DNA from: Calendula officinalis
Taxonomy: Eukaryota; Streptophyta; Magnoliopsida; Asterales; Asteraceae
Assembly: GCA_963853835.1 (NCBI GenBank)
Contig: OY970820.1
Location: forward strand, 18,717,873 to 18,781,872
Direction of reading: 5' to 3'
Length of the DNA: 64,000 bases
Shown: piece after piece, positions 34,401-47,633 of the stretch
Numbering within the stretch: position 1 is the first letter of the stretch
Layout of the letters: each line of letters starts with the position of its first letter
The notes under the pieces: generated by a model
What the model was told of the DNA's origin: nothing
What the model saw: the letters and a program-made list of their open reading frames with translations, nothing else
Database searches by the model: none
Translations under genes and position numbers: made by a program

Positions 34401-36095
34401 GTTAAGTCTCCACCAACACCATACTACTACACATCTCCGCCACCACCAGTGAAATCACCCCCACCTCCATACCATTACACCTCACCACCACCACCTGTAA
34501 AGTCCCCTCCTCCCCCATACCACTACACATCACCTCCACCACCAGTGAAGTCCCCACCTCCACCATACCACTATACATCACCTCCTCCACCAGTAAAATC
34601 ACCACCTCCCCCGTACCACTACACATCGCCACCACCACCCGTAAAATCTCCACCACCGCCATACCACTACACATCACCACCACCACCTGTAAAGTCACCA
34701 CCTCCTCCATACCACTACACCTCGCCCCCACCACCAGTGAAGTCTCCACCTCCACCATATCATTACACCTCGCCCCCACCACCGGTGAAATCTCCACCCC
34801 CACCGTACCATTACATATCACCACCTCCGCCAGCGAAATCTCCACCCCCACCATACCATTACACTTCACCTCCACCACCAGTGAAGTCTCCACCCCCACC
34901 ATACCACTACACTTCACCACCTCCACCAGTGAAATCCCCACCTCCACCATACCATTACACGTCTCCTCCACCACCGGTGAAATCACCACCACCCCCATAC
35001 CATTATACATCGCCTCCACCACCTGTTAAGTCACCACCTCCACCATATCACTATACGTCACCTCCACCTCCAGTAAAGTCACCCCCTCCGCCATATCATT
35101 ACACTTCACCTCCCCCTCCCGTTAAATCTCCGCCACCACCTTACCACTACACATCACCACCACCACCAGTGAAATCATCACCCCCACCATACCATTATAC
35201 ATCACCTCCCCCACCCGTAAAATCTCCTCCTCCACCTTACCAATACACATCACCACCACCACCAGTAAAATCACCTCCTCCTCCATACCATTACACTTCG
35301 CCGCCACCTCCGGTAAAATCTCCACCACCACCATACCACTACACCTCACCACCACCACCAGTTAAATCTCCACCACCACCATACCACTATATTTCACCTC
35401 CTCCACCCGTGAAATCTCCACCACCTCCATATCACTACACCTCACCTCCACCACCGGTTAAATCACCTCCACCACCATACCACTACACCTCACCACCACC
35501 ACCAGTTAAATCTCCACCACCACCATACCACTACACTTCACCTCCTCCACCCGTGAAATCTCCGCCACCTCCATATCAATACACCTCACCTCCACCACCG
35601 GTTAAATCACCTCCACCACCATACCATTACACCTCACCTCCACCACCTGTGAAATCCCCGCCACCCCCATACCATTACATTTCCCCTCCTCCACCAATTA
35701 AATCCCCACCCCCACTATACCACTATACCTCACCTCCTCCGCCAGTTAAATCTCCACCACCCCCATACCATTACACCTCGCCTCCACCACCGGTTAAATC
35801 CCCACCACCACCATACCACTACACATCACCACCTCCTCCCGTTAAATCCCCACCACCACCATACCATTACACGTCACCTCCACCACCGGTTAAATCCCCA
35901 CCACCACCATACCACTATACCTCACCTCCACCACCCTTGAAATCTCCACCACCCCCATACCATTATACATCACCTCCACCACCAATTAAATCCCCACCAC
36001 CACCATATTACTACACATCACCCCCTCCACCGGTAAAATCACCTCCACCACCCGTGTACATCTATGCTTCCCCCCCACCCCCAATTCAGTATTAG
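31423..36095 (+). CDS. Hybrid extensin with central pollen Ole e 1 domain (two exons)
   Basis: Cell-wall hydroxyproline-rich glycoprotein. Exons are 31423-32824 and 33850-36095, with intron 32825-33849 (GTACAA...TAAAG). Joined, they encode about 1215 residues. Residues 1-35 are a signal peptide. The N-arm to about residue 440 has some two dozen SPPPPVHSPPPPYEYK-like units, shifting to YYYK. Residues about 440-575 form a Pollen Ole e 1 (PF01190-type) domain with six Cys (GKVYCYSCYDW, VICK, EACVAK, TKCNIP, FKVCEK) that is split by the intron. The C-arm has close to 40 SPPPPVKSPPPPYHYT units. SPPPP blocks are hydroxylation and arabinosylation sites, and YXY motifs are isodityrosine cross-link sites. 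It looks intact. The gene is well supported; splicing follows from domain continuity. The exact Arabidopsis counterpart is not named. Confidence 0.9.
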
Positions 36096-36131
36096 GATCG
36101 CGTAAATTCATCTCCCGTCGGCTACAATCAT

Positions 36132-36237
36132 GTAAGTATCATAATTTTATGTTTAATGCTTAACCATTTGTGCTATTATAACCATAATCTTAACCTTGCA
36201 CAATACTAATAATAAGGTCATATTCAATTACTTCCAG
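36132..36237 (+). other. Probable 3'UTR intron of the extensin gene
   Basis: GTAAGT at 36132 and TTCCAG ending at 36237, 36 bp after the stop codon. AATAAA-type signals occur at about 36260 and 36416. Inferred from splice consensus only. Confidence 0.45.
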
Positions 36238-36645
36238 GTTTTATTTCATGTGCATGTGCAATAAAGAGGACTCCTCAAAGAGATGTTTGAAAATTAGCTC
36301 ATCGACACCCATTCCTTTCAAATAAGGTCTCCAATATTGCTTTCCAAAGACATATATAATGAACTATGACCATTAATTCCTTTCTATTTCATCATTTTGG
36401 GCGGCCATCCCCTCTCAATAAAGAAGAACTTGGAGGGTTACATATTAAGAAAACAAAAATATAATCGGAAGGGAGTGATAAGAGTGTTGTGACTTTGATT
36501 CTTGTTTCCTTGTTTTTAATTATTTATTGTATAAATAGTGGATAATAATATTTATATATGATTGATTTTCTATAGGTTTCTCATTTTTGTTGCCTATTGT
36601 TATTTTAGGTCTTATTTTTTTTCTCTCTCTCATTTTAGGAATGAG

Positions 36646-36866
36646 TTCCTTTGAGAATTAATATATTGGGTGAGACTGTGACAAAAGATTTCAGCCATTG
36701 ATTTGGGTGGATTTGGGGCTCACGACCGGGCAAAATTTGCCGCGCGGCGCGAGGGGGCACATGTGCCCTGTTTAATCATCGATGAACCCTATGAATACAT
36801 ATAGGGTAATCATCGATGATTACACTAATTCTCACATTCTTACGATTTTTCCAATTCTCAAAGGAA
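36646..36866. mobile_element. Small inverted-repeat element, family unknown
   Basis: TTCCTTTGAGAATT (36646-36659) and its exact complement (36853-36866) bound about 220 bp. The interior holds a GGGCACATGTGCCC palindrome near 36748 and two copies of AATCATCGATGA. The flanking duplication is not clear, so the superfamily is not assigned. Confidence 0.6.
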
Positions 36867-37779
36867 TCCTTCTCTATCTATCATCATTTACCTATAAGAA
36901 AACAATCTGATTTTGAAGACACGTCATACAGCAGCTTGCATCATCCAATTTAAATTTTCCATCTGCCTTTGTCCACCTCTTCATGTCTTCCACCGCCTCA
37001 TCTGTTTTATAAAAAAGAGACTACCGATCTAAGAAACTCACGTGCCTCTCATTTTCAGCTTAATCTTCTTCAAAATTAGGGCTTCAAACCGCTACTTCTT
37101 CGTTATCACCTTCTTCTCAAACACACAAAAACTCAAAATCAAGCTTTCAACGACATTATCTTCCCCAATACGATACCACGAACAACATAAATTGCTCACA
37201 TTTTCAGTTTAAATCAGTCAAACCAGGCGATTTTTACATTTTAAGAGGTTTTTTGGTTATGAACTGATTATGAGGTTTTCAGCCAAAATAAAAACGGTGA
37301 ATTAGGGTTTGGATTGCAGCTACGTTAATCTGATGTGGAATTTCGTCAGGGGTGAGCGATTGTAAGATTCAGTGTTGTTGCTCCGGCAAGGAGAATTGCT
37401 ACTGATGCTGAAAATTGGCCGATTGAGACAACTCATAAAGTTCGAGTTCAAGCTGTGCACACCTGCATTGTCTCAGTAAGTTGTTTAATATGATTTTAGA
37501 TAATATATTATTGTGTTCTTGGAAGCAACCCTTTAATTTTTTGCTTAATGTCTATAATCTATATGTAATTGTTTTTTGATGATGGGATGATAATATTGGA
37601 TGTTTAAAATGTGAATATCAGGAAATCATTTCGAGATTTTTACTTGCCAAATTTGTAACTATTGGATTGGCATTTTTGAAGAAGGTTGCTTAGGAGTAAT
37701 TTTTTTGACACTTAAGGTTGAGGAGTTTGTGTTCCCTTGGTGTGCCGAATTTGGTAGTGGGTTTTATAGCAATCTAGGA

Positions 37780-37892
37780 TGGTTGCAGCTATTGGGGTTC
37801 TCAAGTTGTATCATATATCTGTGTCTACCTGTTTGGATGCTGATTTACCACCCCTTCTTAACCATCTGATGCTTAATGATCCAGATGCCCAG
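37780..37892 (+). pseudogene. AP-4 beta-adaptin exon fragment
   Basis: One exon-sized block translates to a segment containing GVLKLYHISVSTCLDADL and HLMLNDPDAQ. This matches the N-terminal trunk of the plant AP-4 complex beta subunit (vesicle coat adaptor), as I recall the family. It ends at a CAG|GT-like junction, but none of the neighbouring adaptin exons is present. It is a captured or relic fragment, not a working gene. Confidence 0.6.
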
Positions 37893-39399
37893 GTTTACAT
37901 CTAAGCCTAAATCTTAGTTTTTTTATTTACACAATGCTTGTAGGGTTTTATTTTATGTGATTATGCTTCTTGTGATGTATTAGTATGAACAAAGAATTGT
38001 TATTTCATTGCATATAGAAGTCCCTGTTGCATGTACCATACTTGGAGGTAAGGCTTCAAAATCAGATCAAGAATGTCCCGGAGGAATTGCTTGGAGAAAG
38101 ATTGAACACATGATTGTTATTTAATTGGTTAGTTATATTATACTATTAATTTGATTTGATTACAAAAAGTAATAAAGTAGAGTTGGTATATCAAAATCTT
38201 GACATTAATGTTTGCAGTGTCGTTCATAGATCAAATAGATTTTATTGTTACACCCAAAAATCGGATGTTATCAATAAGCTCGCCATATTGTTTTTAGTAT
38301 TTTCCTTGCCAAGAAAGTGATTCAATCCAAAGCTATAAACTGAAACTAATAAAAAGGAAAAGAAAAAACAGTTAGTGATAGAATGCAGGATGAATAGCTT
38401 ATAATGTAAATTTTCCAGGCTTTATCTTGTGTTGAAGATGGTTTGCAGTTCCCACATCATTTGAACAGCATGGTGATAGGTTTATTGAGTTCGATTTTTC
38501 TGGATTCTTCTTTTTAATTGTTTACTAACAAGAATATAACTATGGTTGCAGATGGTATACAAAAGGAAGTTGCAGATGCTGCCACGTCATCATACTTGAG
38601 TAAGATTTATATTATATAATTTTTCTTTCTTATAAATAACGGTTAAAATGGTTGTATTCGCTGCTCACAGATGAAAAGTGTCCAGTCCCTGCCCCGTTAG
38701 ATATTTTGTTTTATAATTTAGCCAGTCGTATATTCGAGCCTCACCTTTAAAACGTGCTTCACTAAATGTATTTTCTTTTAAAAGTCATGGTTTTCTATTG
38801 TACCATTGATGTTATATTGTTATATTTAGTGATATGGTTTTCTGTAAATGCTTGAAGGCTCTGTTGAAAGCTTTGAGTGAAGATGAAGTTATTTATTTAA
38901 GGGCTCAGATTGTTCTCTTGGAACCAAAAGATGGAAGTGTTTCTTCAGACAATTTTAAAATGGTTAGTTTTGTAATATTTAATGGATGTTTGTTTTTAAA
39001 CAAAATAACGATATGCTGCATGTTTTTGTGAAACATTTGACTGTTGACATGAAAGAATCAAGGGTACTTGATATCTTAGATACCATAAGAAACATTTCTT
39101 CATTTTATCACAACATCTTTGACTTTGACTAACAATAATTGTATTCTTTTTTCTTACTTATACTCAGCATGACATTTGTGGAGTTTGTGCTGCTACAATT
39201 AGCCCACATCAACTTGAAGCTCTTGAACAATGGGAAAATATTGCCAGTATATCTTTTTAGTACAAATTATTAGCACATGTATTTTGTCTCTTATCAGGTT
39301 GGATAACAGGTCAAAACGAGGTTATGTTGAAATGGGGCGGGGCGGATCGGGTTGACTCGCAACACTTTTTGACCTTTTTTTATATAGTTGGTGTGCTAA

Positions 39400-39407
<8 letters not shown>

Positions 39408-39484
<77 letters not shown>
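39408..39484. repeat. (TA)n microsatellite
   Basis: Long uninterrupted TA run between exon-like islands. Confidence 0.95.
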
Positions 39485-39489
<5 letters not shown>

Positions 39490-39990
39490 ATATTGCAATA
39501 GTAATATAAATCTTTGAGTAAAATTATTTACGCGGTTGTATGCGTTAGGGAAATATCATAAAATAGGAAATACTTTAGGTGGTGACCTGTTTAGGTAATT
39601 TTAAGTTTACAAGTTTTTAGACAACCTATTGTGGTAATTATAGTGTTAAAAGTTAAAACACGTAAAATGTAATAACCACATAGGCCCTATAAAAACTTCT
39701 TTTGACATACTGACATACTGCTAATTAACTGCATTTAAATTGTTAAATTAAGATTTTTTTTGACTTCGAATCTTTTATTACTCATATAAGTATATTTTTA
39801 TTTTTATTTGTCTCATCAGCTAGACTCAAAATTATACCGGTTCTACACATCAAGAGTACAGCTTTAACAACCTTGAAAAATTTAACTCATGGAATTATTG
39901 AAGATAAATCCAACTTGGAATTAAAACCATTATGGTCAACAAGTAGTTCAAATTCAAATGTTATTCTTAAAACCTTGGTAATTTGTACTA

Positions 39991-40253
39991 CTCCCTCCGT
40001 CCCACAAAAAAGTTCCCATTTCCCCTCTAAATTTTGTCCCACAAAAAAGTTCCCATTTCTCAAATGGTGAGGGACCACTTAATAAAATAATATTAAAACT
40101 ATGGACCCCACCACTAATTATCTTCTAAAAGCACTTTCTCTCTCCAGAAAACCTTATATTTTAATCAAAATATAACCATGGACCCCACCACTAACTCTCT
40201 CCTAAATACTTGTGCCCATTAGAAATGGGAACTTTTTTGTGGGACGGAGGGAG
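39991..40253. mobile_element. Stowaway-like MITE, second family
   Basis: 263 bp, ends CTCCCTCCGTCCCACAAAAA and complement, flanked by TA (39989-39990 and 40254-40255). Internal ACCCCACCACTAA repeats. The ends differ from the CTACCTCCGTATC family elsewhere in the window. Confidence 0.92.
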
Positions 40254-41350
40254 TATTATGTATTATGTAATTTAATATTTTATTCACCAATCTACCTTTG
40301 TCTATATCTAATTATGTTTACTTAATTGCAGGCTAATGATTCCACTCCACATAATTTACTGGCAATTCCAGTGGGTCTGAAATAGGAACAAAATGTTAAT
40401 ACTATTATTCAAAAGGTACAATGATCTAATATACCTTCTGAATTTTACAAGTTTGTATTTAAATATTGTAAAAGATATAGAAGCCTAAGGCCTAACATTA
40501 TTAATTTCAATTTCTTCAATAAAATTTCATGATTTCATCAATTTTACTTACTTGTTAAGTGTCTAATTTATTAATATTTATCATAATTTCAGGTCGCTTG
40601 CAAAACGATTTCTGCATCCAGCTATACATTGCATACACTTCAACCCTTGAAAAGTTTGAAATGAAGATCAAAACCAAAAAAACATCAATGCACAACTAAG
40701 AAAATAAAGATAGCTTCTAAAAAACTAATTCAAATGATCAAATCCAAATTGCCCATTTGAATAATCTGGTTATATTCGAATAGTAAACACCCCTATGCAC
40801 TACTAAGAAAATAAAGATGTATTTGGTCTTGTTTTGACTGTATTGTAACTCGCCTTTTTGGGCTTTTATATACTACGTATATAATTTGTGTTGGGGTTTA
40901 GGTGGGTGATGGCAATGCCGAAACTTAACTCTTCCAATTTTTTCAAAAAAAAAAAAAATAAAAAAAAAAAATAACTTTATTATTTGTCAAAAAGTTCGTA
41001 AATTATTAGCATAAAAATATAGAAACAATAGATCTACCTTTATGACAGGGCTGGTGGGCATGAGGTTTTAGAAATATGAAGCACCATTTGACTAAACGAG
41101 TTAGTTTTGAGAGCCTGAAGATGAACAACGTTTCACGGGCTGAACTACGGGATCTAATGGAAGCTAGGTAATAATAACACTTTTTTAGGTTATGAGTTCT
41201 TGAGAAGAAATAAAAGCCCCTCAATGGCTCGTTAACTAAGAGTTCAACCCTTGAGGCGACAATAACACCTATTTTACTTAAATGTTTTGTGCTCTCAAAT
41301 ATATGAAAGGGAAGCTTCTAACATGCTGCTCGATTTTTGCTATAAACGCG

Positions 41351-41382
41351 GGCCATGCTTAGCACGGCCGAAAACCATCTAG
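41351..41382 (+). other. Helitron-type 3' terminus (hairpin plus CTAG)
   Basis: GGCCATGC-TTA-GCACGGCC pairs at 7 of 8 positions and is followed after nine bases by CTAG and then host T. This is the expected Helitron 3' end (hairpin, about 10 nt, CTRR, T). Confidence 0.6.
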
Positions 41383-42013
41383 TATATATATATATATAGA
41401 GAGAGAGAGAGATGTTATAAGATGTTTTGGTCTATAACATTGCCGTAAAAAACCACCCAGAATAACATGATATGGTAGTAGTGTTGTAGGTATCTCGAGT
41501 TCCACATATCATTTAATAATAATTCAAGAAAGAATAAAAAAGTTCTGAAAAATACAGTATGATAGTTATGGCGGAAGCAAGCCTATGACAAGAATAATTG
41601 TCTCTTTTAGCGCCACCATAGGTCGTTTTAACGAGCCAACAATGGGTACCATGTGCTCTTATTTATATATTTGTAATGCTTCCAATTTTCCAAACACAAT
41701 TTGTTGATAGCAAGTTAGTATCTTTAATGTTTATAAGTTTGGAAAGTGTATAGCCGTATGTATAGCTAGGAAGGGTGTGCAAGGAGCAGAACCCGACGTA
41801 CCATTCTTGATTACCGAAACTAGAAAGAGGATTTATTAGAACAATATATAATACCCTCATGTCTCTATTTCATTAAACATCAAAATTCACAAACTACATC
41901 CATATAACACGCTTCAAGTGACAAATCAAATTTCAAATTTATAAACATACAAGGAAATCATTCCACATTTATATCTCCAACGTATAAAGCTCACATCGTG
42001 TTTTCTCACACAC
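41383..42013. other. Intergenic, 3' flank of the CTL-like gene
   Basis: A short (TA)/(GA) tract at 41383-41412. Otherwise AT-rich without an ORF; the 3'UTR of the minus-strand CTL-like gene probably lies at about 41900-42013. Confidence 0.5.
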
Positions 42014-43723
42014 TTACCTCGAAGACGCTTGAGTAGGAGCCGAAGGGTTAAACGGCTCCTGCTCAGCACACGTCAGCACCTCGTGGGGCCCACCTTCCTC
42101 ACGGCCCACACCCATCAAATCAAGATAATACAAATAATGGGAAGTGACTGTGTTCATGTCATCAACATCACCTTTTCCACATACACGATCGCCATAGAGA
42201 ATATTCATTGTGGTCCCAAAACCGGGAAATCTTTTTGATAAAGTGTCGTTTTTGGTGGGTTTCCATGTGCCTACAAAGGCCTCGTGGGCTGAGGGTTGAC
42301 CTTTCTTTTGTGGGCTCATCCATGTGTGGATTGCAGCTTGAAATGCCAATGTGGCGTTTTGTTCGATGTATTCTGGGTGGTTTAATAGGTCCACTTTTAG
42401 GGCTTCGCCGATTTTTCCATAGTTGTATTGCCTGAAACCACACAAAAATGGGTCAAATGCATAAACATTTCAGCTAAATATAGATATGAAATTGAATAAG
42501 TGAGAGTAGGAAAGGATACCAATAAACGGGCAAAGCACCACGACCATAGTATGCAGCCCCAGGGGCACAAGGGTAATCATACTTGTAGTAATCATCACAA
42601 TAATCTTGCATAGGACTCATCTCTTTGTTGTAACATAATCCCCATGCTGTGGGCCCTCCAGTTGCCACTCCATAACCACCTTAACAACCATTTTAATTTT
42701 AAATAATAAATACACATTATCTCATCGTAAAATAACGAATAACTACTAATAACCACATAAAAGATCTAATTTGAACTAAATAGAAGGCGAATAAAACAAA
42801 AAACAAACATAGATTAATCGACTTTCAAGAGGTCGATTAGATCTCCTAGAGTTTATTTTCGAGGGTTAAACCAATACTCCAAATATCAAAAGCAATAATC
42901 AAATTTAACGTAATGAGAATTACAACCCTAATGATGTATATATAGTCAAAAGACATCCTAATCCTAATATGACTCTACTTCCTTACAATGATTAAGATCC
43001 GGTGAGGAGTGCAAGGACAATTTTCAACAAGTAGTTTAACTAATATTGGATCATTATAAAAAATATCGGATCTTCATTTTTTCTTCATCAGGAGAAATTA
43101 GATCATTATCAGGATATATGGGATCATTATCGGTCCTCACCAAATTTTGAGTACTCACTTTATCTCAATTCTTCCTAACAAAACCTATCTACTAATAACA
43201 ATAAGCTAATAATTATCTCTAACAATTATTCAATTATTTGGTTCATGTCAAGAGCCAAGGCCTATAACTATAATTCAAGCTTCCAATCTAATTCAAATCT
43301 AAAACTTACATTACAAGATTTGTCAACAAGTAAAAACTTACAGGAAGTTTGACTGCCAACATGACCAAGAAATGCAGCAATCTCTTTCATCTGAGTAGTC
43401 TTGTTTCCAGTTGTACCAAATCCATGAGGCTGATAAATAGCAGAAGCTGTGATGAAAGATTTATAATCCCAAAAACCAACAGCATGTGCAATCGGAGTAT
43501 TTCTCTTTGCAAAAAGCTCCTCAAATTGATAGGTATCAAAATAATCTGTAATTGTTAGGTTACAACAATACTCTGACCAACCTTTGCATTCCCAACCCTT
43601 ATCACACACTTTTTTCCCTTTTACTTTCTTCACCAATACTTGTGCGGAAGAATCACCATTTGCAATCCAAATCACTACAAATAGTGTGCCCATTAACAAG
43701 AGCCATATATTGTTTCTTTCCAT
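42014..43723 (-). CDS. Chitinase-like protein (CTL1/CTL2 type, GH19 without catalytic Glu)
   Basis: Secreted GH19-family protein required for normal cellulose assembly in Arabidopsis CTL1/POM1 and CTL2; not an active chitinase. Exons on the minus strand are 43342-43723, 42520-42679 and 42014-42431. They have GT-AG introns that restore frame through a Cys and a Trp codon. They total 319 residues, matching the family (about 320). The start is the ATG at 43723, just after a 5'UTR splice acceptor. Signal peptide residues 1-27; KVCDKGWECKGWSEYCC near 40-56; HAVGFWDYKSF; then GHVGSQTSC where active GH19 enzymes have a HETTG-like catalytic Glu, so the acid is absent. NPSAP near the C-terminus. No stops; probably functional. 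CTL1 versus CTL2 not resolved. Confidence 0.93.
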
Positions 43724-43730
43724 TTTTCTG

Positions 43731-44425
43731 CTGCAAAATTCAGTTAGCTTCATTTGTGGGTTTTAAGTGAAAAGGATTGAAATTTATTGGAAATAAGAGA
43801 CACGCAGAAACTTCTAGAAATACCAAATAATTTATAGAGCTCTTTTTGTGGGGTTTCAGTGAAAATTATTGAAATTTAGAAGAGACACCCGGAAAAATAC
43901 AACAGATACCCAGTAATTAATCGACCTCCTTTTGTGGGTTTTTCGTGAATATTTTATAAATTTCACAGAAATAAGAGATGCCCAGAAAAATACAAGAAAT
44001 ACCTAGTAATATATGGACTTCTTTTTGTCAGAATTCTGTTAAAATATGGTATGAACTTTCTAGAATAAGTGACACCAACCAAAAAAAATAAACAAATACC
44101 CAGTAATTAATCGAGTTCTTTTTGGGGGATTTCGGTGAAATTTCAGAGAAATAATAAACAACCAGAAGCTAAAATGGACAAATAAAATATAAAGCAAAAC
44201 ACCGTATAATAAGATAACTTCACACTTGTTTATTTGGATTTTTTTAGAATATATACACAACTGGGACACTTCCAGATAGTAAAAAAAGAAGAATACCCAA
44301 AATGCTCCTCGTTTAGTTAGGGTTTCAGAAGGAAATCAGAGAAAGCTAAACAATGGTAAGAACAGAGTGAAAGTGCATAATATAAATAAGAATTAAAACT
44401 GAAGGAAAACGAAGGTGTAACTTAC
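43731..44425 (-). other. 5'UTR intron of the CTL-like gene with internal repeats
   Basis: On the minus strand GTAAGT begins at 44425 and TTTTGCAG ends at 43731, eight bases before the ATG. The intron holds four degenerate units of about 110 bp, each with a CTTTTTGTGGG-like word and a TACCCAGTAATTAAT-like word. A leader intron with repeats may affect expression, which is inference. Confidence 0.6.
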
Positions 44426-44429
44426 TTGG

Positions 44430-45061
44430 ATCAAATGTCGCTTGTTTGATGGAGATGCAATTGAGTTCGTGCCAAGTTTGGTTGCAAAATGTAAGAAAGA
44501 CTGTTTTTTTTTTTGTGGTAGGTCAGTTACGTTGATCAATGGAGAAATGAGGTAATGGACGGTGGAGATTGAATTGAATTGGTGTTGGGTTTGGCGTATG
44601 TATCATGGAAGGTGCTGGATGATTGTTAATGTGGGGCCGACTGGATTAGACATGAAGCAAACTTTACAGTAGCTTTGAAGACGATGATGACCTGGCCCAC
44701 TTACAAATTGAAACCAATTTGGTGCCGACACCTCACCTTCTTCTTATTTTCTTTTTTTCTTTTTGTGCAACATGGTGTCAGGCTATCGGGTATCGACACC
44801 ACACCCCACACCATTTTTCCCTGTCACATCATCGTCATCTCAGCAACCACATCACTATCACACCACATCATTTGGTGGAAATACCCACCACACCACACCA
44901 TTTTAATTTCCATCTCATCATTTCATTTCCATTTATTTTACACACAACTAATATTTTATATAATTTAAAATTACATTACTTTAAATAAAATTAAAATGAC
45001 AATACTTTAAATTAAAATGACAATACTTTAAATTAAAATTACAATAATTAAAATAAAATGA
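44430..45061. other. Promoter side of the CTL-like gene and end of the Harbinger element
   Basis: No ORF supported. CAC-rich low-complexity at about 44800-44920. The left terminus of the Harbinger transposon should lie here, but I could not match it to a right-end inverted repeat. Confidence 0.45.
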
Positions 45062-45887
45062 TTACTCTTCAACGTCGGCATGTGCGTTGTTGTAAAGATG
45101 GCCCGCCAAGTCTCGTCGAAGTCGTTCGTGTGTTGTTTCGTCTCGAATGTCGACAACCCTGTGCAAATATTCTGCCGTTCCCGGTATATACAAAGCATGT
45201 CGGGGACCGTCCGGCACATATGGAGAAATCATCCGACCTTTATCTTCGACAACCATATTATGCATTACAACACATGCATACAAAATATATCTTAATCTTT
45301 CAAGGTCATATGGACGGGCCGCGTTTTTGACAATGTGTCACTTCGACTTTAAAACTCCAAAAGCCCGTTCCACATCCTTACGTGCGGATTCTTGTTTTTT
45401 GGTAAACAGGACCTCTTTTGAATCAACTGGATGTCGATAGGCTTTGACAAATGTCGCATGACGAGGATATATACCATCGGTAAGGAAATAACTGAATCTA
45501 TATGGAGTGTCATTCACCGTATAAGGAGCATCGTGTGCCATTCCTGATAACAAGTCGTTGAATATTGGTCACGTTAATATCATTATTAGAACTCGCAACC
45601 CCAAAGTAAGCATGACAAAACCATAAATCTTGGGAAGCAACAACTTCTAATATCAACGACGTTACTCCATGATGCCCTCCAATGTACTCACCTCTCCACG
45701 ATTGTGGACAGTTCCTCCAATCCCAGTGCATACAATCAATACTACCAAGCATTCCAGGAAAACCATGTTTCTCTTCGTGTGCCTCATATAATTTTTGAAC
45801 ATCGGTTACTGTTGGTTTTTGCAAATAAATAGGTCCGAATATTTCCAAAACACCTTGTGAAAAATTATACGTACTTTCCCTGCCGTG

Positions 45888-47531
<1,644 letters not shown>

Positions 47532-47633
47532 GACTTCACTTTCATCATCGTCGGATAAATCATCGAGGAGTTCTTCGTATATTGTTAGCATAAACACATC
47601 ATCCTCATCAAATGATGAACCAAAATAATTCAT

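Larger units (their letters stand above)
38400..40385 (+). pseudogene. Exon-like fragments of an unrecognised gene
   Basis: Islands with coding-like sequence and splice-like edges. About 38827-38960 contains LKALLKALSEDEVIYLRAQI. About 39168-39245 contains HDICGVCAATISPHQLEALE. About 39817-39975 contains VLHIKSTALTTLKNLTHGI. A short last piece ends at TAG near 40385. The order suggests one multi-exon source gene, but I do not recognise the protein. The intron at 39250-39820 contains a (TA)n run, and a MITE sits at 39991. Upstream islands at about 37380-37470 and 38020-38110 may belong to this or other genes. Confidence 0.4.
36867..41382 (+). mobile_element. Probable non-autonomous Helitron with exon-like fragments
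   Basis: The 3' end has the Helitron signature: an 8-nt-arm hairpin (GGCCATGC / GCACGGCC, 41351-41369), a 9-nt spacer, then CTAG followed by T at 41383. No flanking duplication and no terminal inverted repeats are seen. The 5' end is inferred at the TCCTTCTCTATC near 36867, after an A, and is uncertain. Between them lie exon-like islands bounded by splice-like sites, including one resembling AP-4 beta-adaptin, plus a nested Stowaway MITE and a (TA)n run. No Rep/helicase is seen. Capturing bits of several genes is typical of plant Helitrons. An alternative is a decayed host gene next to an unrelated CTAG hairpin. Confidence 0.5.

Noticed and set aside
31481..35358. Long ORFs antisense or frame-shifted to the extensin (His-rich and Val-rich)
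   Set aside because: They are shadows of the SPPPP codon repeat. Only the plus frame has a signal peptide and the Ole e 1 domain.
41006..41860. Small minus-strand ORFs between the Helitron end and the CTL-like gene
   Set aside because: No start context, no homology and no splice partners; consistent with chance ORFs.
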